IMG/VR virus record: IMGVR_UViG_3300021091_000142
Location: 1-44,046 of that record
DNA from: a virus
Direction: 5' to 3' (one strand)
DNA: 44,046 nt
Made by a program: the position numbers and the translations under genes. Within the stretch, counting starts at the first letter, position 1, and each line of letters begins with the position of its first letter. Positions 14,268 through 24,774 of the stretch are shown one piece after another. The notes beneath the pieces were generated by a model that was not told the DNA's origin, ran no database searches, and saw only the letters and a list, made by a program, of their open reading frames with translations.

Positions 14268-16484
14268 TCAGCCCTTTTGAATCAAATCCATTAATGCATC
14301 TTGTTTCTTGTCAATATCTTTAATGGCTTCAATAAGTAGTGCAACGATCTTATCGTACTTAACAGCAAGAATTCCATCTGGTCTTTCAGCTACAACTTCT
14401 GGTAGCACTTGTTGAATGTCCTGAGCGATAACACCAATATCTTGCTTACGAACAAAATATCCATCTTCACCGCCGCGTCTTTGAACTTCTTCTTCATTCC
14501 AATCATAACGAACACCATTAATCTTCTTCAGAAGTTCAAGAGCATTTTCGATGTTGCGAATATTTTCTTTGAGTCGACGATCAGAGGAATAATATGCAAT
14601 CACATCACCAGAAGAACGAATTTCATTCGATGCAATAGATGTAGATGATGTACTAACGATCAATCCACCAAAATAAACATGATTGGTTGTGTTTGCAGCT
14701 CCAGCTGGACCTTGTGGACCTTGCGGACCAGTCACACCTTGTGGACCTTGTGGACCAGTCACACCTTGTGGACCTTGTGGACCAGTCACACCTTGTGGAC
14801 CTTGTGGACCAGTCACACCTTGTGGACCTTGTGGACCAGCAGGACCTTGTGGACCTTGTGGACCAGTCACACCTTGTGGACCTTGTGGACCAGCAGGACC
14901 TTGTGGACCTTGTGGACCAGTCACACCTTGTGGACCTTGTGGACCAGCAGGACCTTGTGGACCTTGTGGACCAGTCACACCTTGTGGACCTTGTGGACCA
15001 GTCACACCTTGTGGACCTTGTGGACCAACACCCTGTGGACCTTGTGGACCTTGTGGACCAGTCACACCTTGTGGACCTTGTGGACCAACACCCTGTGGAC
15101 CTTGTGGACCTTGTGGACCAGTCACACCTTGTGGTCCTTGAGGTCCTTGTGGACCAACACCCTGTGGACCTTGTGGTCCTTGTGGACCAGTCACACCTTG
15201 TGGTCCTTGTGGACCAACACCCTGTGGACCTTGTGGACCTTGTGGACCAGTCACACCTTGTGGTCCTTGAGGTCCTTGTGGACCAGTCACACCTTGTGGT
15301 CCTTGAGGTCCTTGTGGACCAATCACACCTTGTGGTCCTTGAGGTCCTTGTGGACCAGCAGGACCTTGTGGACCTTGTGGACCAGTCACACCTTGTGGAC
15401 CTTGTGGACCAGCAGGACCCTGTGGACCTTGTGGTCCACCAGATGAAATAAATGACACATTAGCATTCGTACCATTTTGAGAAACTGCAACACTAACTGT
15501 AGAGGTATTATTGAAAACTAGGTTCTGAACCGAAATAGATGTTCCTGAATTGGCAGAAACTTTCACAGCTGCATTATTTGCTTGATCGAAAGCAGCATTG
15601 GCTTGACCGTATGCATTATTTGCTTGATTATAAGCATCGCCAGCTGCAGCACCACTCACAGCAAATTCAACATTAGCATTTGTTCCATCAGAGTGAGGAG
15701 ATACAGTAACAAGAACACTAGCAGTATTAATAAAGTTCAGTTGTTTTGCTGACAGTGTCGAAGAACTGTTTTGTGATACACGAACAGTATTGGCAGCAGA
15801 GTTCGCTGTATCATGAGCATTAGTAATTGCGGTATTTTGAGATCCTGCAGAGGTATTAAGCGTTGCGAATGTAGTGTTAACTGTTGCAAATGTAGTATTG
15901 ACATCAGAACGTGCTGTATTGGCTTGCACATAGGCAGCATTGGCTTGTCCATATGCGTTATTTGCTTGAGCGTATGCATCGAGCCCACTCACAAAGTTAT
16001 ACATTGTTGAGCCGTCGTCACTCCATCCCCAACGATCACTAGTTTCGTTCCATCTTAAGAATGTATTAGTTGAACTGCCACGATCAACTGTAATACTTGA
16101 ATTATTGACAGGAGCACCAGTCGTGTTTGAATTCAAAACAATGTCGAAATCTTCTACTTCTAAAGTATGGACATTAAGTGTTACTGAGTTACCTTCAACA
16201 AATAAATTTCCAAATACAGTAAGATCTTTATTTACGATCATCGTATTTGCATTAATCGTCGTAGCATTTAAAACATTAGAAACAAAGACATTACCATTCC
16301 CTGTGCTACCAATTGTTAGATATGGAGAAGTATTAACAGTGTTTAGAATTGTAAGTGTGCCATTATCCTTCACATAATTAGAGTTGCGAAGAATATTACG
16401 ATCTTCAATCAGATCGTTCGTGCCAGCACGCCATTCGTTGAACGTATTGACTAACTGAATATGTGCTATATTTGCATTTGCCAT
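14268..16484 (-). CDS. Collagen-like tail fibre with S74 intramolecular chaperone
   Basis: A 738-aa fibre protein. Residues 1-160 are a head-like region with a beta-strand repeat ([19 protein letters not shown]), as in many marine phage fibres. About 165-330 holds alpha-helical AYxQAN heptad-like repeats ([17 protein letters not shown]), a predicted trimeric coiled coil. About 350-600 is a long collagen-like GPQGPQGVT stalk. The last 110 residues are the endosialidase-type chaperone (peptidase S74): [15 protein letters not shown], then [16 protein letters not shown] and [17 protein letters not shown]. In S74 proteins the Ser before D-x-R-x-K and the Lys mediate autocleavage, which frees the chaperone after trimerisation; the same Ser-Asp-Arg-x-x-Lys is intact here. 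It is a trimeric tail fibre for host recognition. Confidence 0.9.
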   Translation of the reverse strand: MANANIAHIQLVNTFNEWRAGTNDLIEDRNILRNSNYVKDNGTLTILNTVNTSPYLTIGSTGNGNVFVSNVLNATTINANTMIVNKDLTVFGNLFVEGNSVTLNVHTLEVEDFDIVLNSNTTGAPVNNSSITVDRGSSTNTFLRWNETSDRWGWSDDGSTMYNFVSGLDAYAQANNAYGQANAAYVQANTARSDVNTTFATVNTTFATLNTSAGSQNTAITNAHDTANSAANTVRVSQNSSSTLSAKQLNFINTASVLVTVSPHSDGTNANVEFAVSGAAAGDAYNQANNAYGQANAAFDQANNAAVKVSANSGTSISVQNLVFNNTSTVSVAVSQNGTNANVSFISSGGPQGPQGPAGPQGPQGVTGPQGPQGPAGPQGPQGPQGVIGPQGPQGPQGVTGPQGPQGPQGVTGPQGPQGPQGVGPQGPQGVTGPQGPQGPQGVGPQGPQGPQGVTGPQGPQGPQGVGPQGPQGVTGPQGPQGPQGVGPQGPQGVTGPQGPQGVTGPQGPQGPAGPQGPQGVTGPQGPQGPAGPQGPQGVTGPQGPQGPAGPQGPQGVTGPQGPQGVTGPQGPQGVTGPQGPQGVTGPQGPQGPAGAANTTNHVYFGGLIVSTSSTSIASNEIRSSGDVIAYYSSDRRLKENIRNIENALELLKKINGVRYDWNEEEVQRRGGEDGYFVRKQDIGVIAQDIQQVLPEVVAERPDGILAVKYDKIVALLIEAIKDIDKKQDALMDLIQKG
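14697..15439 (-). repeat. Collagen-like GPQ coding array, highly homogeneous
   Basis: About 740 nt of near-identical 27-nt units reading GPQGPQGVT or GPQGPQGPA, broken only by a few GPQGVGPQ units. Codons are almost identical across units, unlike the diverged arrays at 9394-11293. This points to recent expansion or gene conversion. Confidence 0.9.
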
Positions 16485-16705
16485 TAATTACCCCTAGAAA
16501 GCATCTCTAATATTTTTGAAATGTCGCCTTTTAATGATGACACCTCTTCGCGTAAACTATTTATTGACGACTCGATCTCTTTTTGTTTTCGCATTTTTTC
16601 TTTATACACACGATCTAACGACAACAGATCTTTATTTACAGTTAAGATTGCCTTCGAATTTGTGTCTCTAACCAGATCATTACTATCTTTAATTTTTACA
16701 TGCAT
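16484..16705 (-). CDS. Small coiled-coil protein (73 aa)
   Basis: The open frame extends up to a GTG at 16750, but the ATG at 16705 follows the stop of the upstream gene by 4 nt and gives [20 protein letters not shown], a more sensible start. The product has [20 protein letters not shown] and then [20 protein letters not shown], a clear heptad-patterned coiled coil. It is linked to the following fibre gene by a TAATG overlap. Its position between a baseplate virion protein and the S74 fibre suggests a fibre-attachment or assembly factor, an inference only; no family was recognised. Confidence 0.6.
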   Translation of the reverse strand: MHVKIKDSNDLVRDTNSKAILTVNKDLLSLDRVYKEKMRKQKEIESSINSLREEVSSLKGDISKILEMLSRGN

Positions 16706-16709
16706 AATA

Positions 16710-19493
16710 TTATCCCGAAGGTGTTGCAATAGCTCTATAGTTTGATACACATGGAATAACAGACTTGTTCGAAGTTACGAGTACAATTTTAATTGCATAA
16801 TATTTAAATTTGCCACCGATTGGATATGATACACCATCTTCAGTATATGCAGCTTGATTTACATCCAAACTTGGGCGATATTCGAGTTCAATCATTTGTA
16901 AGTTATCTTTCGAAAAGTTATTATTTACTTTAGTCATCAATTGCCATCGTTTTTCTTCAAATGATTGCGAGTCTTCACCAGATTTAATTTTATAGTAAAC
17001 AACCACATCTGTTCCCACTGGACGATTACAATCTAAAAATACTCTTAAGTCGCCAGCGTCGAATCCATCTGCCAATGTTACCATTTTTGAAATATAACGC
17101 GCAAGGCAATTACCACCTGAAGATCCATTTTCACCTGCTACGACAGCAGTTGCATTTACTGCTGCAGCTGCTTCACTAAATGTAACAGTTGGTGCTCTAT
17201 AATATCCAGAGCCTGGATTATCGATTACCACTAGTGATACGTTTCCTGTAAATCCAGTTACAGCAGAGAGTGCTGCAACATATGCATTAGCTGTCGTACC
17301 GTCTGCTCTATCAGGAGCTGAGAATGTCACTGTAATGTTTGCAGCATTTGCATGTTGACCAAGGTTTGTAAGTGAAAAATCTTTATTTTCAATTCCAGCA
17401 TCATTAATCATGTATTCTTTAGCAATAATAGCAATTGATTCGGTATCAAGTGCTGGTGCTGAATATGAATCTGAAGTATTAAATTCTGCTTTGATTAAAA
17501 ATGAATTATTATTTCCAGCAATGAGCCTTCTTCGACGAGAGGAATCCTTCACTGAAGTTGATAAATCTGAACTAAATTCATAGAAATTATCTTTACGAAT
17601 ACTTATCCAATCTGCATCTTGAACACCGTTAATATTTGTAGATTTGAAATAATAATCTACTGATGTAGGTTTAAAATTATAATCAATCGAATGCACTAAT
17701 ATTGAATCAACATTAACATTAGATAATATATCACCTGTATTGAAAATGATATTATTTGATGTTGTAGACCAATTAGAATAATGAACTCTAAACATCAAAT
17801 CTTCATTTGGAATTGCATTCCAGTTTGATGCATTTTGCGCTTTAAAAAATTCACCAATATACGGCTGCTCTGAAACGCGACGGGCAGGTGTTGTGCCAAG
17901 AATTGCACCGCCAATTTCTGCGACAAACAATGCATAATCTGGAGAGGATGTCGTTACTGTAATTGCATATTCTCGCGATGGTTTCACAATTACAGGTGGA
18001 AAGAATTTGACAGCTGTGATTGTTGAACTTGATGTCACATCAGGGATTGTTGATGTATTTACATCCATTGCATTTATAATTGTTTGTCCTAAAACTTTAG
18101 TAGTAGGTAATCCATTCTCAACTTCATTGATAGTAACTTTTACGGGTAATTGCAAATCTTCATTTGTTGGTTTTTGCGCAAAAAACAAATCAACACGTGA
18201 AAGTTGTAATGAACTTAATTCGGTAGAAACTCCACTAGCGTGAACATTTGCTGTTCCTGGTGTAAAAAATGTTTGAGCGAGTGGAAAGAACTTTCTATTA
18301 TTTTTATAAATGTCTTCTCTGTTTATCGCAACATCACGTGATGGAGAGATTGAATCATATGCCAGTCTTGCATAATCGTTATAACTGAATTGATTTCCTG
18401 TTACAGAGTAATAATTATATGCGCGCATAATATAATCATTAGTGTCGCTCGAAGCAGCGTCAGTAATTGTAAGTAATCGTTTACCTACAGCAAAGTTAAC
18501 ATCAGCTGTCTCTGGGATGTGAAATAATCCACACAGAGTACCAAAGTCGTCAACGACATGTGAACCATAAGAATATTTTGAATTCGAAGACACAGCAATT
18601 GCTGAGTTTAAAGTTACCAATAATCCATTTGCTGAAACTGCACTGATTACACGAGTTTGACCAAGTGAGACACCAGAGGATATTGTAATCGTATTACCAA
18701 CCGAATTAATTAAATTATCAGTTACATGTATTTGAGTGGTGCTAATTGTTGGTGCAAACTGAATTGCTCCTGAAAAATGATCGTGTGCACTAACAACTGC
18801 GGTTTTGCTGAGATCTGTTTTACTGTATACGTTTGAGGCAGGTGGAAAATTATTTGCTGTTGTTTGAGTTGGCGAAATATTTAAACGAAGAGTTGAATCG
18901 TTTCTTAAAAAAATAAGAGAGTTTGCAGTAAATTTTCTGAATGATCCAGTAATTGGTCTAATTGCAAGATATGCATGCGTACTATTCGAATTTTCATATC
19001 TTTCTACGGCGCCAACAAATGAAATTTTTCCATGAATTTTATCAGTTTCAGTTTGATAAATGATTGCTTGCTCTGAAAGAGTGGTTGAACTAAGTACGTT
19101 TCCTGCATAGGGAGCAATATTTACATTAATAAAATTTTGATTGAGGTAAATGACATTGTTAGAGGATGTAACAACTTTTGCATATGCGTTTGTTGTTGTG
19201 TTAATGATGGCTTCATCTTGAAGAAACGTTCCAGTGGACGTTAAGGTAAGTTTATTTGATTTTTGTGTGAAATTATTTACATTTGTTTTATCAAAAAATA
19301 CATTTGCACTTTTATCAGGGCATAATCCCTTAGAAATAAATGTTATTTCATTTCCTCGCATAAATCGAGTAAATTGCTCTTTGCGCGTTGAATCATCTTC
19401 GATAGAAATTAAAATAGGATGCCCAAGCGCATCTTTATCTAAACGAAAGTCGCGACTTGATCCGTTTTCTATATCCCTTGTGTAAAGACTCAT
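16710..19493 (-). CDS. Baseplate/tail virion protein, DUF4815-partner type
   Basis: A 927-aa beta-rich virion protein. About residues 400-575 carry a block well known from large T4-like marine virion proteins: FPLAQTFFTPGTA, LSRVDLFFAQKP, LPVKVTINEVENGLP, REYAITVTTSSPDYALFV and SEQPYIGEFFKAQNASNWN. That block usually follows DUF4815 in one long protein; here DUF4815 is in the gene upstream. About residues 735-775 hold a GSGYYRAPTVTF repeat shared with gp6, gp7 and gp8 of this phage. It would correspond by position to T4 gp9/gp10-type wedge-tip or pin proteins joining fibres to the baseplate, but no clear T4 homologue is claimed. SD AGAGGA precedes the ATG. Confidence 0.65.
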   Translation of the reverse strand: MSLYTRDIENGSSRDFRLDKDALGHPILISIEDDSTRKEQFTRFMRGNEITFISKGLCPDKSANVFFDKTNVNNFTQKSNKLTLTSTGTFLQDEAIINTTTNAYAKVVTSSNNVIYLNQNFINVNIAPYAGNVLSSTTLSEQAIIYQTETDKIHGKISFVGAVERYENSNSTHAYLAIRPITGSFRKFTANSLIFLRNDSTLRLNISPTQTTANNFPPASNVYSKTDLSKTAVVSAHDHFSGAIQFAPTISTTQIHVTDNLINSVGNTITISSGVSLGQTRVISAVSANGLLVTLNSAIAVSSNSKYSYGSHVVDDFGTLCGLFHIPETADVNFAVGKRLLTITDAASSDTNDYIMRAYNYYSVTGNQFSYNDYARLAYDSISPSRDVAINREDIYKNNRKFFPLAQTFFTPGTANVHASGVSTELSSLQLSRVDLFFAQKPTNEDLQLPVKVTINEVENGLPTTKVLGQTIINAMDVNTSTIPDVTSSSTITAVKFFPPVIVKPSREYAITVTTSSPDYALFVAEIGGAILGTTPARRVSEQPYIGEFFKAQNASNWNAIPNEDLMFRVHYSNWSTTSNNIIFNTGDILSNVNVDSILVHSIDYNFKPTSVDYYFKSTNINGVQDADWISIRKDNFYEFSSDLSTSVKDSSRRRRLIAGNNNSFLIKAEFNTSDSYSAPALDTESIAIIAKEYMINDAGIENKDFSLTNLGQHANAANITVTFSAPDRADGTTANAYVAALSAVTGFTGNVSLVVIDNPGSGYYRAPTVTFSEAAAAVNATAVVAGENGSSGGNCLARYISKMVTLADGFDAGDLRVFLDCNRPVGTDVVVYYKIKSGEDSQSFEEKRWQLMTKVNNNFSKDNLQMIELEYRPSLDVNQAAYTEDGVSYPIGGKFKYYAIKIVLVTSNKSVIPCVSNYRAIATPSG

Positions 19494-19514
19494 TTATATT
19501 TCCTCTAATTTATA

Positions 19515-22500
19515 TCATTTAAGATCAAAGCCTGCTTCTGCAAATATTTCTGCAGTGCCGCCTACTGCACCACCATACCAAGTTTTTAATACGCCAACTT
19601 CTGGTGCTGCGCCTGTGACATCCAATACCTCCATAGTTAAAACTGGCGCCGAGATGTCGACCAAATCCACAGGTCCAACGACAGGGAAAGTAATCGCTGG
19701 AGGTGTGGCTGGCGGTGATACTGGTAATGGCGGTGGCTGAACTACAACAATACTTCCAACAGTTTCTGGATTTGGAAAAGGTTCTGGTAATGGCACGGCT
19801 ATTGGAAAAAAAGGTACTGGAGGTATTACTACAGGCACATAAGGTGGAGGTGGTGGCGGTGCAACAAATGGAGGAGGTGCAATAACAACTGGAGGAGGTG
19901 GCGTTGGTTCTATAATTGGTGTAATAATTGGTTGGACTGGTGGATAATATACTGGTGGTATAGGTTCTGGTAATGGCAAGGCTATTGGAACAATCGGTGT
20001 TGAAGGCGGTAGTGGTTGAGGGAGAATTGTAACTGGACTGACAAAAACTGGTGGAATTAACACGGAGAAATATGTATCAGTTGACGGAAACAAATTCACA
20101 TCACCATCAAATTTAGCAGCGAGCACAGGAATAATAACGGCAGTATTTTTGGTTGCTGCAGGTTGATTATTTATGATAATATCATTTGATGGCATGGTAT
20201 AAACTGTACGAATTGGACTTGTAGGATCAGCTGGTCTTCGAAGCGCAGGGTCCACAGTCTTCATTCGAACATTTACAGTTTTTGAATATGGTTTAAATTT
20301 TCCATTTTCGATTGAAGCGACAAAATCTTTGCTTGATGTATCTCCAACTGCAAATCCTGTGAAATTATCTGTCAAAAAGCCATATTTTTCTTTCTCTGTA
20401 GCATTGTCTTCATAAAAAATCGCAGAGTCTTTTGCTTTTGTTTCAACCAAACTGAGTGCTGAATAATACTCCACATTTTTTATTCTTTGTTCTAATTTAC
20501 CAATATCTCGCATTGTATAACGACGATTATCAATTGACTTAACGATTACATCTAATGGTGAACTCGTATAGGCTGGAATATCCAGTGTAAACAATGTCAT
20601 TGAGTCAGCCTGATCAGCAGGATATTGCGGATTTTTATCAGGAATTCCATTGATAATCTTAAGTTCTTTCGAAGAAGTGACTACCAATTTATCTCGTCTA
20701 GGCAAATAATAACTATAAGTCATTTCCATTGTTTCGTATGGAAGCGGAATTCGAGATCCAACATAAGAATTTGATGTTGATCCAAATGTTCTTGTTGGAC
20801 GAAAATCTATTGAGTCAGCTAGCGAATATGATTTTCCATCACTCGAAACAAATACAGGTATTGCACCATTCGCATACTGCTCCGCAGGATATGAATCAAC
20901 ATTAAAATATCCACTAGTTGAATTGTGTTCATAATATTCTAAGAATACAACAATTTGTCCACGTGGAGGATTTTTACCTGCTTTTAATACAAGTTTCGAA
21001 TGATCATAAAATTCCAATGTTTGCCCACTATCTAAAACGTAACTTGAAGTTACGTCAATCGCATTGCTCGTATTTGGTGCATACCCAACATTTCCTGAAT
21101 CATAAACTTTGATAAGTTTATATGCATCAGGAATGAATAACGAATTATTTCCACCTGGTGTTTTATTGATTAAAGATGCATCTGTAAACCATACATGTGC
21201 GTTTGTTGAATCGATATACACACTGGTGCATCCCGTAACAGCAACTCCATTTGTATAAGAACTTGTGGCAACGAGCGCAGTGTTTGCTGTATTACCTTTT
21301 TTAGTTTTACTTCTTCGATTATTGTCTTCAGAGTCATTTAATTTCACGCGAACATATACGTCTGCAGTAAATGATCCATTAATCCCTGATGTAATTGTTA
21401 GCCCTGTCGCAGATGTTCGTAAAACAGATGTTGGAGAAAATATGTCTCCAACAGCAACTGAAGTGGCATTTGCACTATATGCAGTTGCGGTGCTTAAACT
21501 ACGAATAACAAAAATTAAGTTTTTTTCTACTGATGTAGAGGATAGATTACTTCCATTTGTTCCATAATCTAAATTTTCGTTACCACCTAAAGTTATCGAA
21601 CCCACACCGCTCGCATTAAATGATAGTGAAGGTATGAATTTATTTGAAACATAATCAGCGTCATCAATACTTGCATTGGCAATTTGTCGTTCAGGCAATG
21701 TAAATATTAATGTTCTTCTATTTGAATCATATACTATGGTTTTTCCAGCAGTATCTTTACTATTGTTAGATACATTCATAGACACATTAAATGCAGCTTT
21801 TGTAGAAACTACATCTACAAGAGAATTAATATCAGTCGTACTATACAGCAATGAAAATGTTTGACCAGTGCCAATTAGTGATGTAAACGGCAGATCAACT
21901 GTAGCGATTCTTGTAGATTGATTATAGGTGACAATTTTTCTAATATCTCCAGATGAAGCACCTGAAGTGATTCGAACTTTTACATTTGCGTATGCATTAG
22001 TTAAATTGGAGTAGTTGACTGGAAAATTAAGTGCCAAGGTATTTGCACCAGTTGATGCTGCAGTTACAGTGTTTGATTGTAATGAGATATCACTTAGATA
22101 TATGATATATTCTACACCAGAATTTCTGGTGATATGTTTAAGTTTTGCACTACCCATAAACGTAGTGTTATAGGTTATTGAGTTTGTTGTATTAATGCTG
22201 GATTTTGGAACACAATGGAGTTCGAGTGTTGTTAAACTTGCAGAATTTGCCATTCCATTAGCAGATGCAACAACAGAATTCGCATACAGATAGTTTCCAT
22301 ATTCCAATGAAAGATCATATTGATTTGATTCTTGCGTAGTTCTTGCACGCGAATTATTAATTCTTTGTGAACCAATTGATTCGTATTCAAACCCTCGAAC
22401 ATATGCCTTACCTGGTTCAACGACAGCTATAAAATTATTTGCATCGGTTGTATTTGCTTGAAGAGAAACTTTAAATGGTGATACTGTATAGTTACCCGAT

Positions 22501-23363
22501 TCATCATATGTTCTACGTGCGAGTGTTTTCTCAAGTTCAGAATAAATTGCATATTTTACTTGTTTTGTAATAACACCATTCTCGACTCTCAGAAGTTCAA
22601 AAAACTTAGAGTCGTCTGCAGAGGTAAGAATTCGTTTTGTGAGTTCAAGATTGAATTGGTATCGATGTGCACCAGGAGCTTGATAATTAAATGACAATTG
22701 TGCTGGGTCTAAAAGATTTGCATCTGCACTTTCATCAACTACCTTTTCGACAATTTGTAAACCGACTTTAAAGGATGGAGTATTTCCATATGGATCAAGA
22801 ACAATCGATTGCTCTGGTACATTTACAAAAAATCCATCAACATAAAAGATACCTGGTTGAATTGTAGCAACAGAACCAATACCTGTAGCGCCTGATGCTA
22901 AAAGTTTCGCTTCATCACCACCTGATTCAGCGTTCGAAATAACTTCGTTATTTGCGAAATTACTTCCTCTCAAATATTTGACCATAAGAGTAGGATTAGT
23001 CTGCGTGTCGTCGGTAGCAATTACTTTAGCGCGAACTTTTGATGAACCTGCAACGTTACGAATAACAGCATTCTCATAATCCTCCAAGTCCACGTCCGCA
23101 CCATTATATGCAGTTTGCAATTTTATAAATGGAACTTTTAAATCATATGTGATGTGACCACCGAAAACTGGTGAGCCATTTTGAAAGATGTGATCACCGA
23201 ACTGTTTTATCTGATTTTGCAAAATACTCTGAATTTGTGTAAGTTCGCGAGCCTGAACTGCAAATCCAGGTCGAAATAAAACACGCATGTAATTGTTTTC
23301 CTTTGCACCATTCGAGGCAAGGAAATCATCAAAAAATGGTTCTACATTAAAGTCTATTGCCAT
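19515..23363 (-). CDS. DUF4815-type virion structural protein with long Pro-rich tail
   Basis: A 1282-aa protein. The N-terminus (MAIDFNVEPFFDDFLASNGA, then RVLFRPGFAVQARELTQIQS and LQNQIKQFGDHIFQNGSPV) is the classic opening of DUF4815 virion proteins of T4-like marine phages. Beta-rich modules follow to about residue 900, then RRYTMRDIGKLEQRIKNVEY and YSALSLVETKAKD, a helical segment common to the family. From about residue 1100 to 1224 there is an unusual proline-rich stretch (P-L-P-E-P-I-P, PPPPVVIAPPPF, FVAPPPPPPYVPVV), then a short end domain (VLKTWYGGAVGGTAEIFAEA). It sits directly after gp8 in transcription order, where T4 has gp9/gp10, so a baseplate periphery role is likely. Confidence 0.75.
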   Translation of the reverse strand: MAIDFNVEPFFDDFLASNGAKENNYMRVLFRPGFAVQARELTQIQSILQNQIKQFGDHIFQNGSPVFGGHITYDLKVPFIKLQTAYNGADVDLEDYENAVIRNVAGSSKVRAKVIATDDTQTNPTLMVKYLRGSNFANNEVISNAESGGDEAKLLASGATGIGSVATIQPGIFYVDGFFVNVPEQSIVLDPYGNTPSFKVGLQIVEKVVDESADANLLDPAQLSFNYQAPGAHRYQFNLELTKRILTSADDSKFFELLRVENGVITKQVKYAIYSELEKTLARRTYDESGNYTVSPFKVSLQANTTDANNFIAVVEPGKAYVRGFEYESIGSQRINNSRARTTQESNQYDLSLEYGNYLYANSVVASANGMANSASLTTLELHCVPKSSINTTNSITYNTTFMGSAKLKHITRNSGVEYIIYLSDISLQSNTVTAASTGANTLALNFPVNYSNLTNAYANVKVRITSGASSGDIRKIVTYNQSTRIATVDLPFTSLIGTGQTFSLLYSTTDINSLVDVVSTKAAFNVSMNVSNNSKDTAGKTIVYDSNRRTLIFTLPERQIANASIDDADYVSNKFIPSLSFNASGVGSITLGGNENLDYGTNGSNLSSTSVEKNLIFVIRSLSTATAYSANATSVAVGDIFSPTSVLRTSATGLTITSGINGSFTADVYVRVKLNDSEDNNRRSKTKKGNTANTALVATSSYTNGVAVTGCTSVYIDSTNAHVWFTDASLINKTPGGNNSLFIPDAYKLIKVYDSGNVGYAPNTSNAIDVTSSYVLDSGQTLEFYDHSKLVLKAGKNPPRGQIVVFLEYYEHNSTSGYFNVDSYPAEQYANGAIPVFVSSDGKSYSLADSIDFRPTRTFGSTSNSYVGSRIPLPYETMEMTYSYYLPRRDKLVVTSSKELKIINGIPDKNPQYPADQADSMTLFTLDIPAYTSSPLDVIVKSIDNRRYTMRDIGKLEQRIKNVEYYSALSLVETKAKDSAIFYEDNATEKEKYGFLTDNFTGFAVGDTSSKDFVASIENGKFKPYSKTVNVRMKTVDPALRRPADPTSPIRTVYTMPSNDIIINNQPAATKNTAVIIPVLAAKFDGDVNLFPSTDTYFSVLIPPVFVSPVTILPQPLPPSTPIVPIALPLPEPIPPVYYPPVQPIITPIIEPTPPPPVVIAPPPFVAPPPPPPYVPVVIPPVPFFPIAVPLPEPFPNPETVGSIVVVQPPPLPVSPPATPPAITFPVVGPVDLVDISAPVLTMEVLDVTGAAPEVGVLKTWYGGAVGGTAEIFAEAGFDLK

Positions 23364-23373
23364 GTGTTAGTTC

Positions 23374-24765
23374 CTAAAAGCGAAGTACGATTTTAAATTG
23401 CTGATGTTCATCTGGATCGCGATTGATTGCTGCTGAATTTTGCATATAAAGAAGTTTACCACTATAAGATTTTAATCCAGATTCGTCTTGAGCAATAACT
23501 GTCGCCGTAGCACCAGAGGTATTACCTGTGATTGCAAAAGAAGAATTTGAAACATTAACAGTACCGTCATTACTCACGTTATTCACATAGATCTCTCCAT
23601 TCGCTGTATCATAAAAATCCACAATCGCTGATAGATTAGAGAGGGCTAAACTTGCCCCTGAAAATACAATTTCTCTATGAGCGAATGTTCCAGTAGGAGA
23701 TACTAGGAAATATTTAGTCGTAGATCTATGGACGCTTGCAGATGCGACAATATTTGTGGATAATTTAGGATCTTGTAAGAGAGTGATTTGTCTATATTGG
23801 CTTCCACCAGAGTTTTGTGTCGGTATCAGACCATTTTCATTCCCCTCGATAGACACACTAATCATAAGCGAGGATGCGCCCAATTCGCTCGATACATTCG
23901 ATCCATGACCTCCAGGAGGTCCTATAATAGCCACTAAGTTTGCATTTGCTGTATTTGGCGTTTTGTTTGCATCGATTATCGATATGGTCGCACGAGTGTA
24001 GTTATTACCACCAGAAATAATTGAAGTTCCTACGATATTGCCGCCATTCGCTGCGCTAGAATGAACATTTACTCGAATATTAGCGTCAGTACCGTCTCCA
24101 CCCACAGTAATGATGTTTAAAAAGTTATTGTTGACATTAGCATTAAATCCTGCACCTGTGTTCGCAAGTTTTATAATATCAATACGACCGTTTCTAGCTG
24201 CAGCGGTAACATTATCCTCAACCACGACTGGCATATATTGATTCGTGAAGAACTTTTCTTTCAGCCCAGTAGGAATATTATACATATACTTCCATCGATA
24301 TCCATCACCAGTCTCAATAAACGGACTCTCTGGGAGCTGGCCACCAATATCTATCTCTGGCATAATTGTTGAGTTCGCGTTAGCATTATTGAATAAGCAT
24401 TTAAAGACTTGGTCTTTTGTATTGCGTGCATAAAATTTATTGTCATAAGTAATATTCGCTGTGTTTGCTTTAGCAAATAAATCTAAATCTTGAGTATACT
24501 CAGCGTAGATTGTTCCATTTGACCAATCGACTCTTGGAATAACGAGATTCATATCTGCTGCAGTGACACGTTTCATAGCCAACATATCATTCCAAACTGC
24601 ATAAAATGCATTCGAGGATTCAGTTGCAGCTGGAACTGCATCACTATTTGGCCAAGAGTATTGACGACCAATCGTTACATATAAACTCGCCAAACTGGCA
24701 GAGACATAATACTCGAACGCTCGAGCATTGAAGGTTCCAAAATTTCTAGTAAATAATGATGACAT
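23374..24765 (-). CDS. gp8: Baseplate wedge protein gp8-like
   Basis: A 463-aa homologue of T4 gp8. Matches to the T4 protein are visible: ASLYVTIGRQYSWPNSDAVP near the start, LVIPRVDWSNGTIYAEYTQ (T4 has VIPRRDWG), ETGDGYRWKYMYNIPTGLKE (T4 PGDGYVWEYLFEIP), YRQITLLQDPKLS (T4 FRQISIITNP), and the end GKLLYMQNSAAINRDPDEHQ then FKIVLRF (T4 GEMIYMENRPP...ILFTF). It is longer than the T4 protein (334 aa) because of an inserted beta region at about 200-290. gp8 dimers join gp7 and gp6 in the wedge. Its order after gp7-like and gp6 is as in T4. A GAGGAT SD lies 5 nt before the ATG. Confidence 0.9.
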   Translation of the reverse strand: MSSLFTRNFGTFNARAFEYYVSASLASLYVTIGRQYSWPNSDAVPAATESSNAFYAVWNDMLAMKRVTAADMNLVIPRVDWSNGTIYAEYTQDLDLFAKANTANITYDNKFYARNTKDQVFKCLFNNANANSTIMPEIDIGGQLPESPFIETGDGYRWKYMYNIPTGLKEKFFTNQYMPVVVEDNVTAAARNGRIDIIKLANTGAGFNANVNNNFLNIITVGGDGTDANIRVNVHSSAANGGNIVGTSIISGGNNYTRATISIIDANKTPNTANANLVAIIGPPGGHGSNVSSELGASSLMISVSIEGNENGLIPTQNSGGSQYRQITLLQDPKLSTNIVASASVHRSTTKYFLVSPTGTFAHREIVFSGASLALSNLSAIVDFYDTANGEIYVNNVSNDGTVNVSNSSFAITGNTSGATATVIAQDESGLKSYSGKLLYMQNSAAINRDPDEHQQFKIVLRF

Positions 24766-24774
24766 TTATTATCC

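Noticed and set aside
14697-15439. CRISPR-like appearance of regular 27-nt repeats
   Set aside because: Units are contiguous codons without unique spacers and continue the fibre frame; no cas genes.
14679-15451. Long plus-strand open frames across the S74 fibre repeats (WTLWTSHTL- and LVDLVDQ-type products)
   Set aside because: They are complements of 27-nt collagen units in other frames; the minus-strand frame has N- and C-terminal domains of known families.
16705-16750. GTG start for the small coiled-coil gene
   Set aside because: The ATG at 16705 lies right after the upstream stop and begins a plausible protein; the GTG would sit deep inside the upstream gene.
19494-19514. Late promoter TATAAATT before the 927-aa gene
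   Set aside because: One mismatch at a key A and the start site would fall on the SD, leaving no usable leader.
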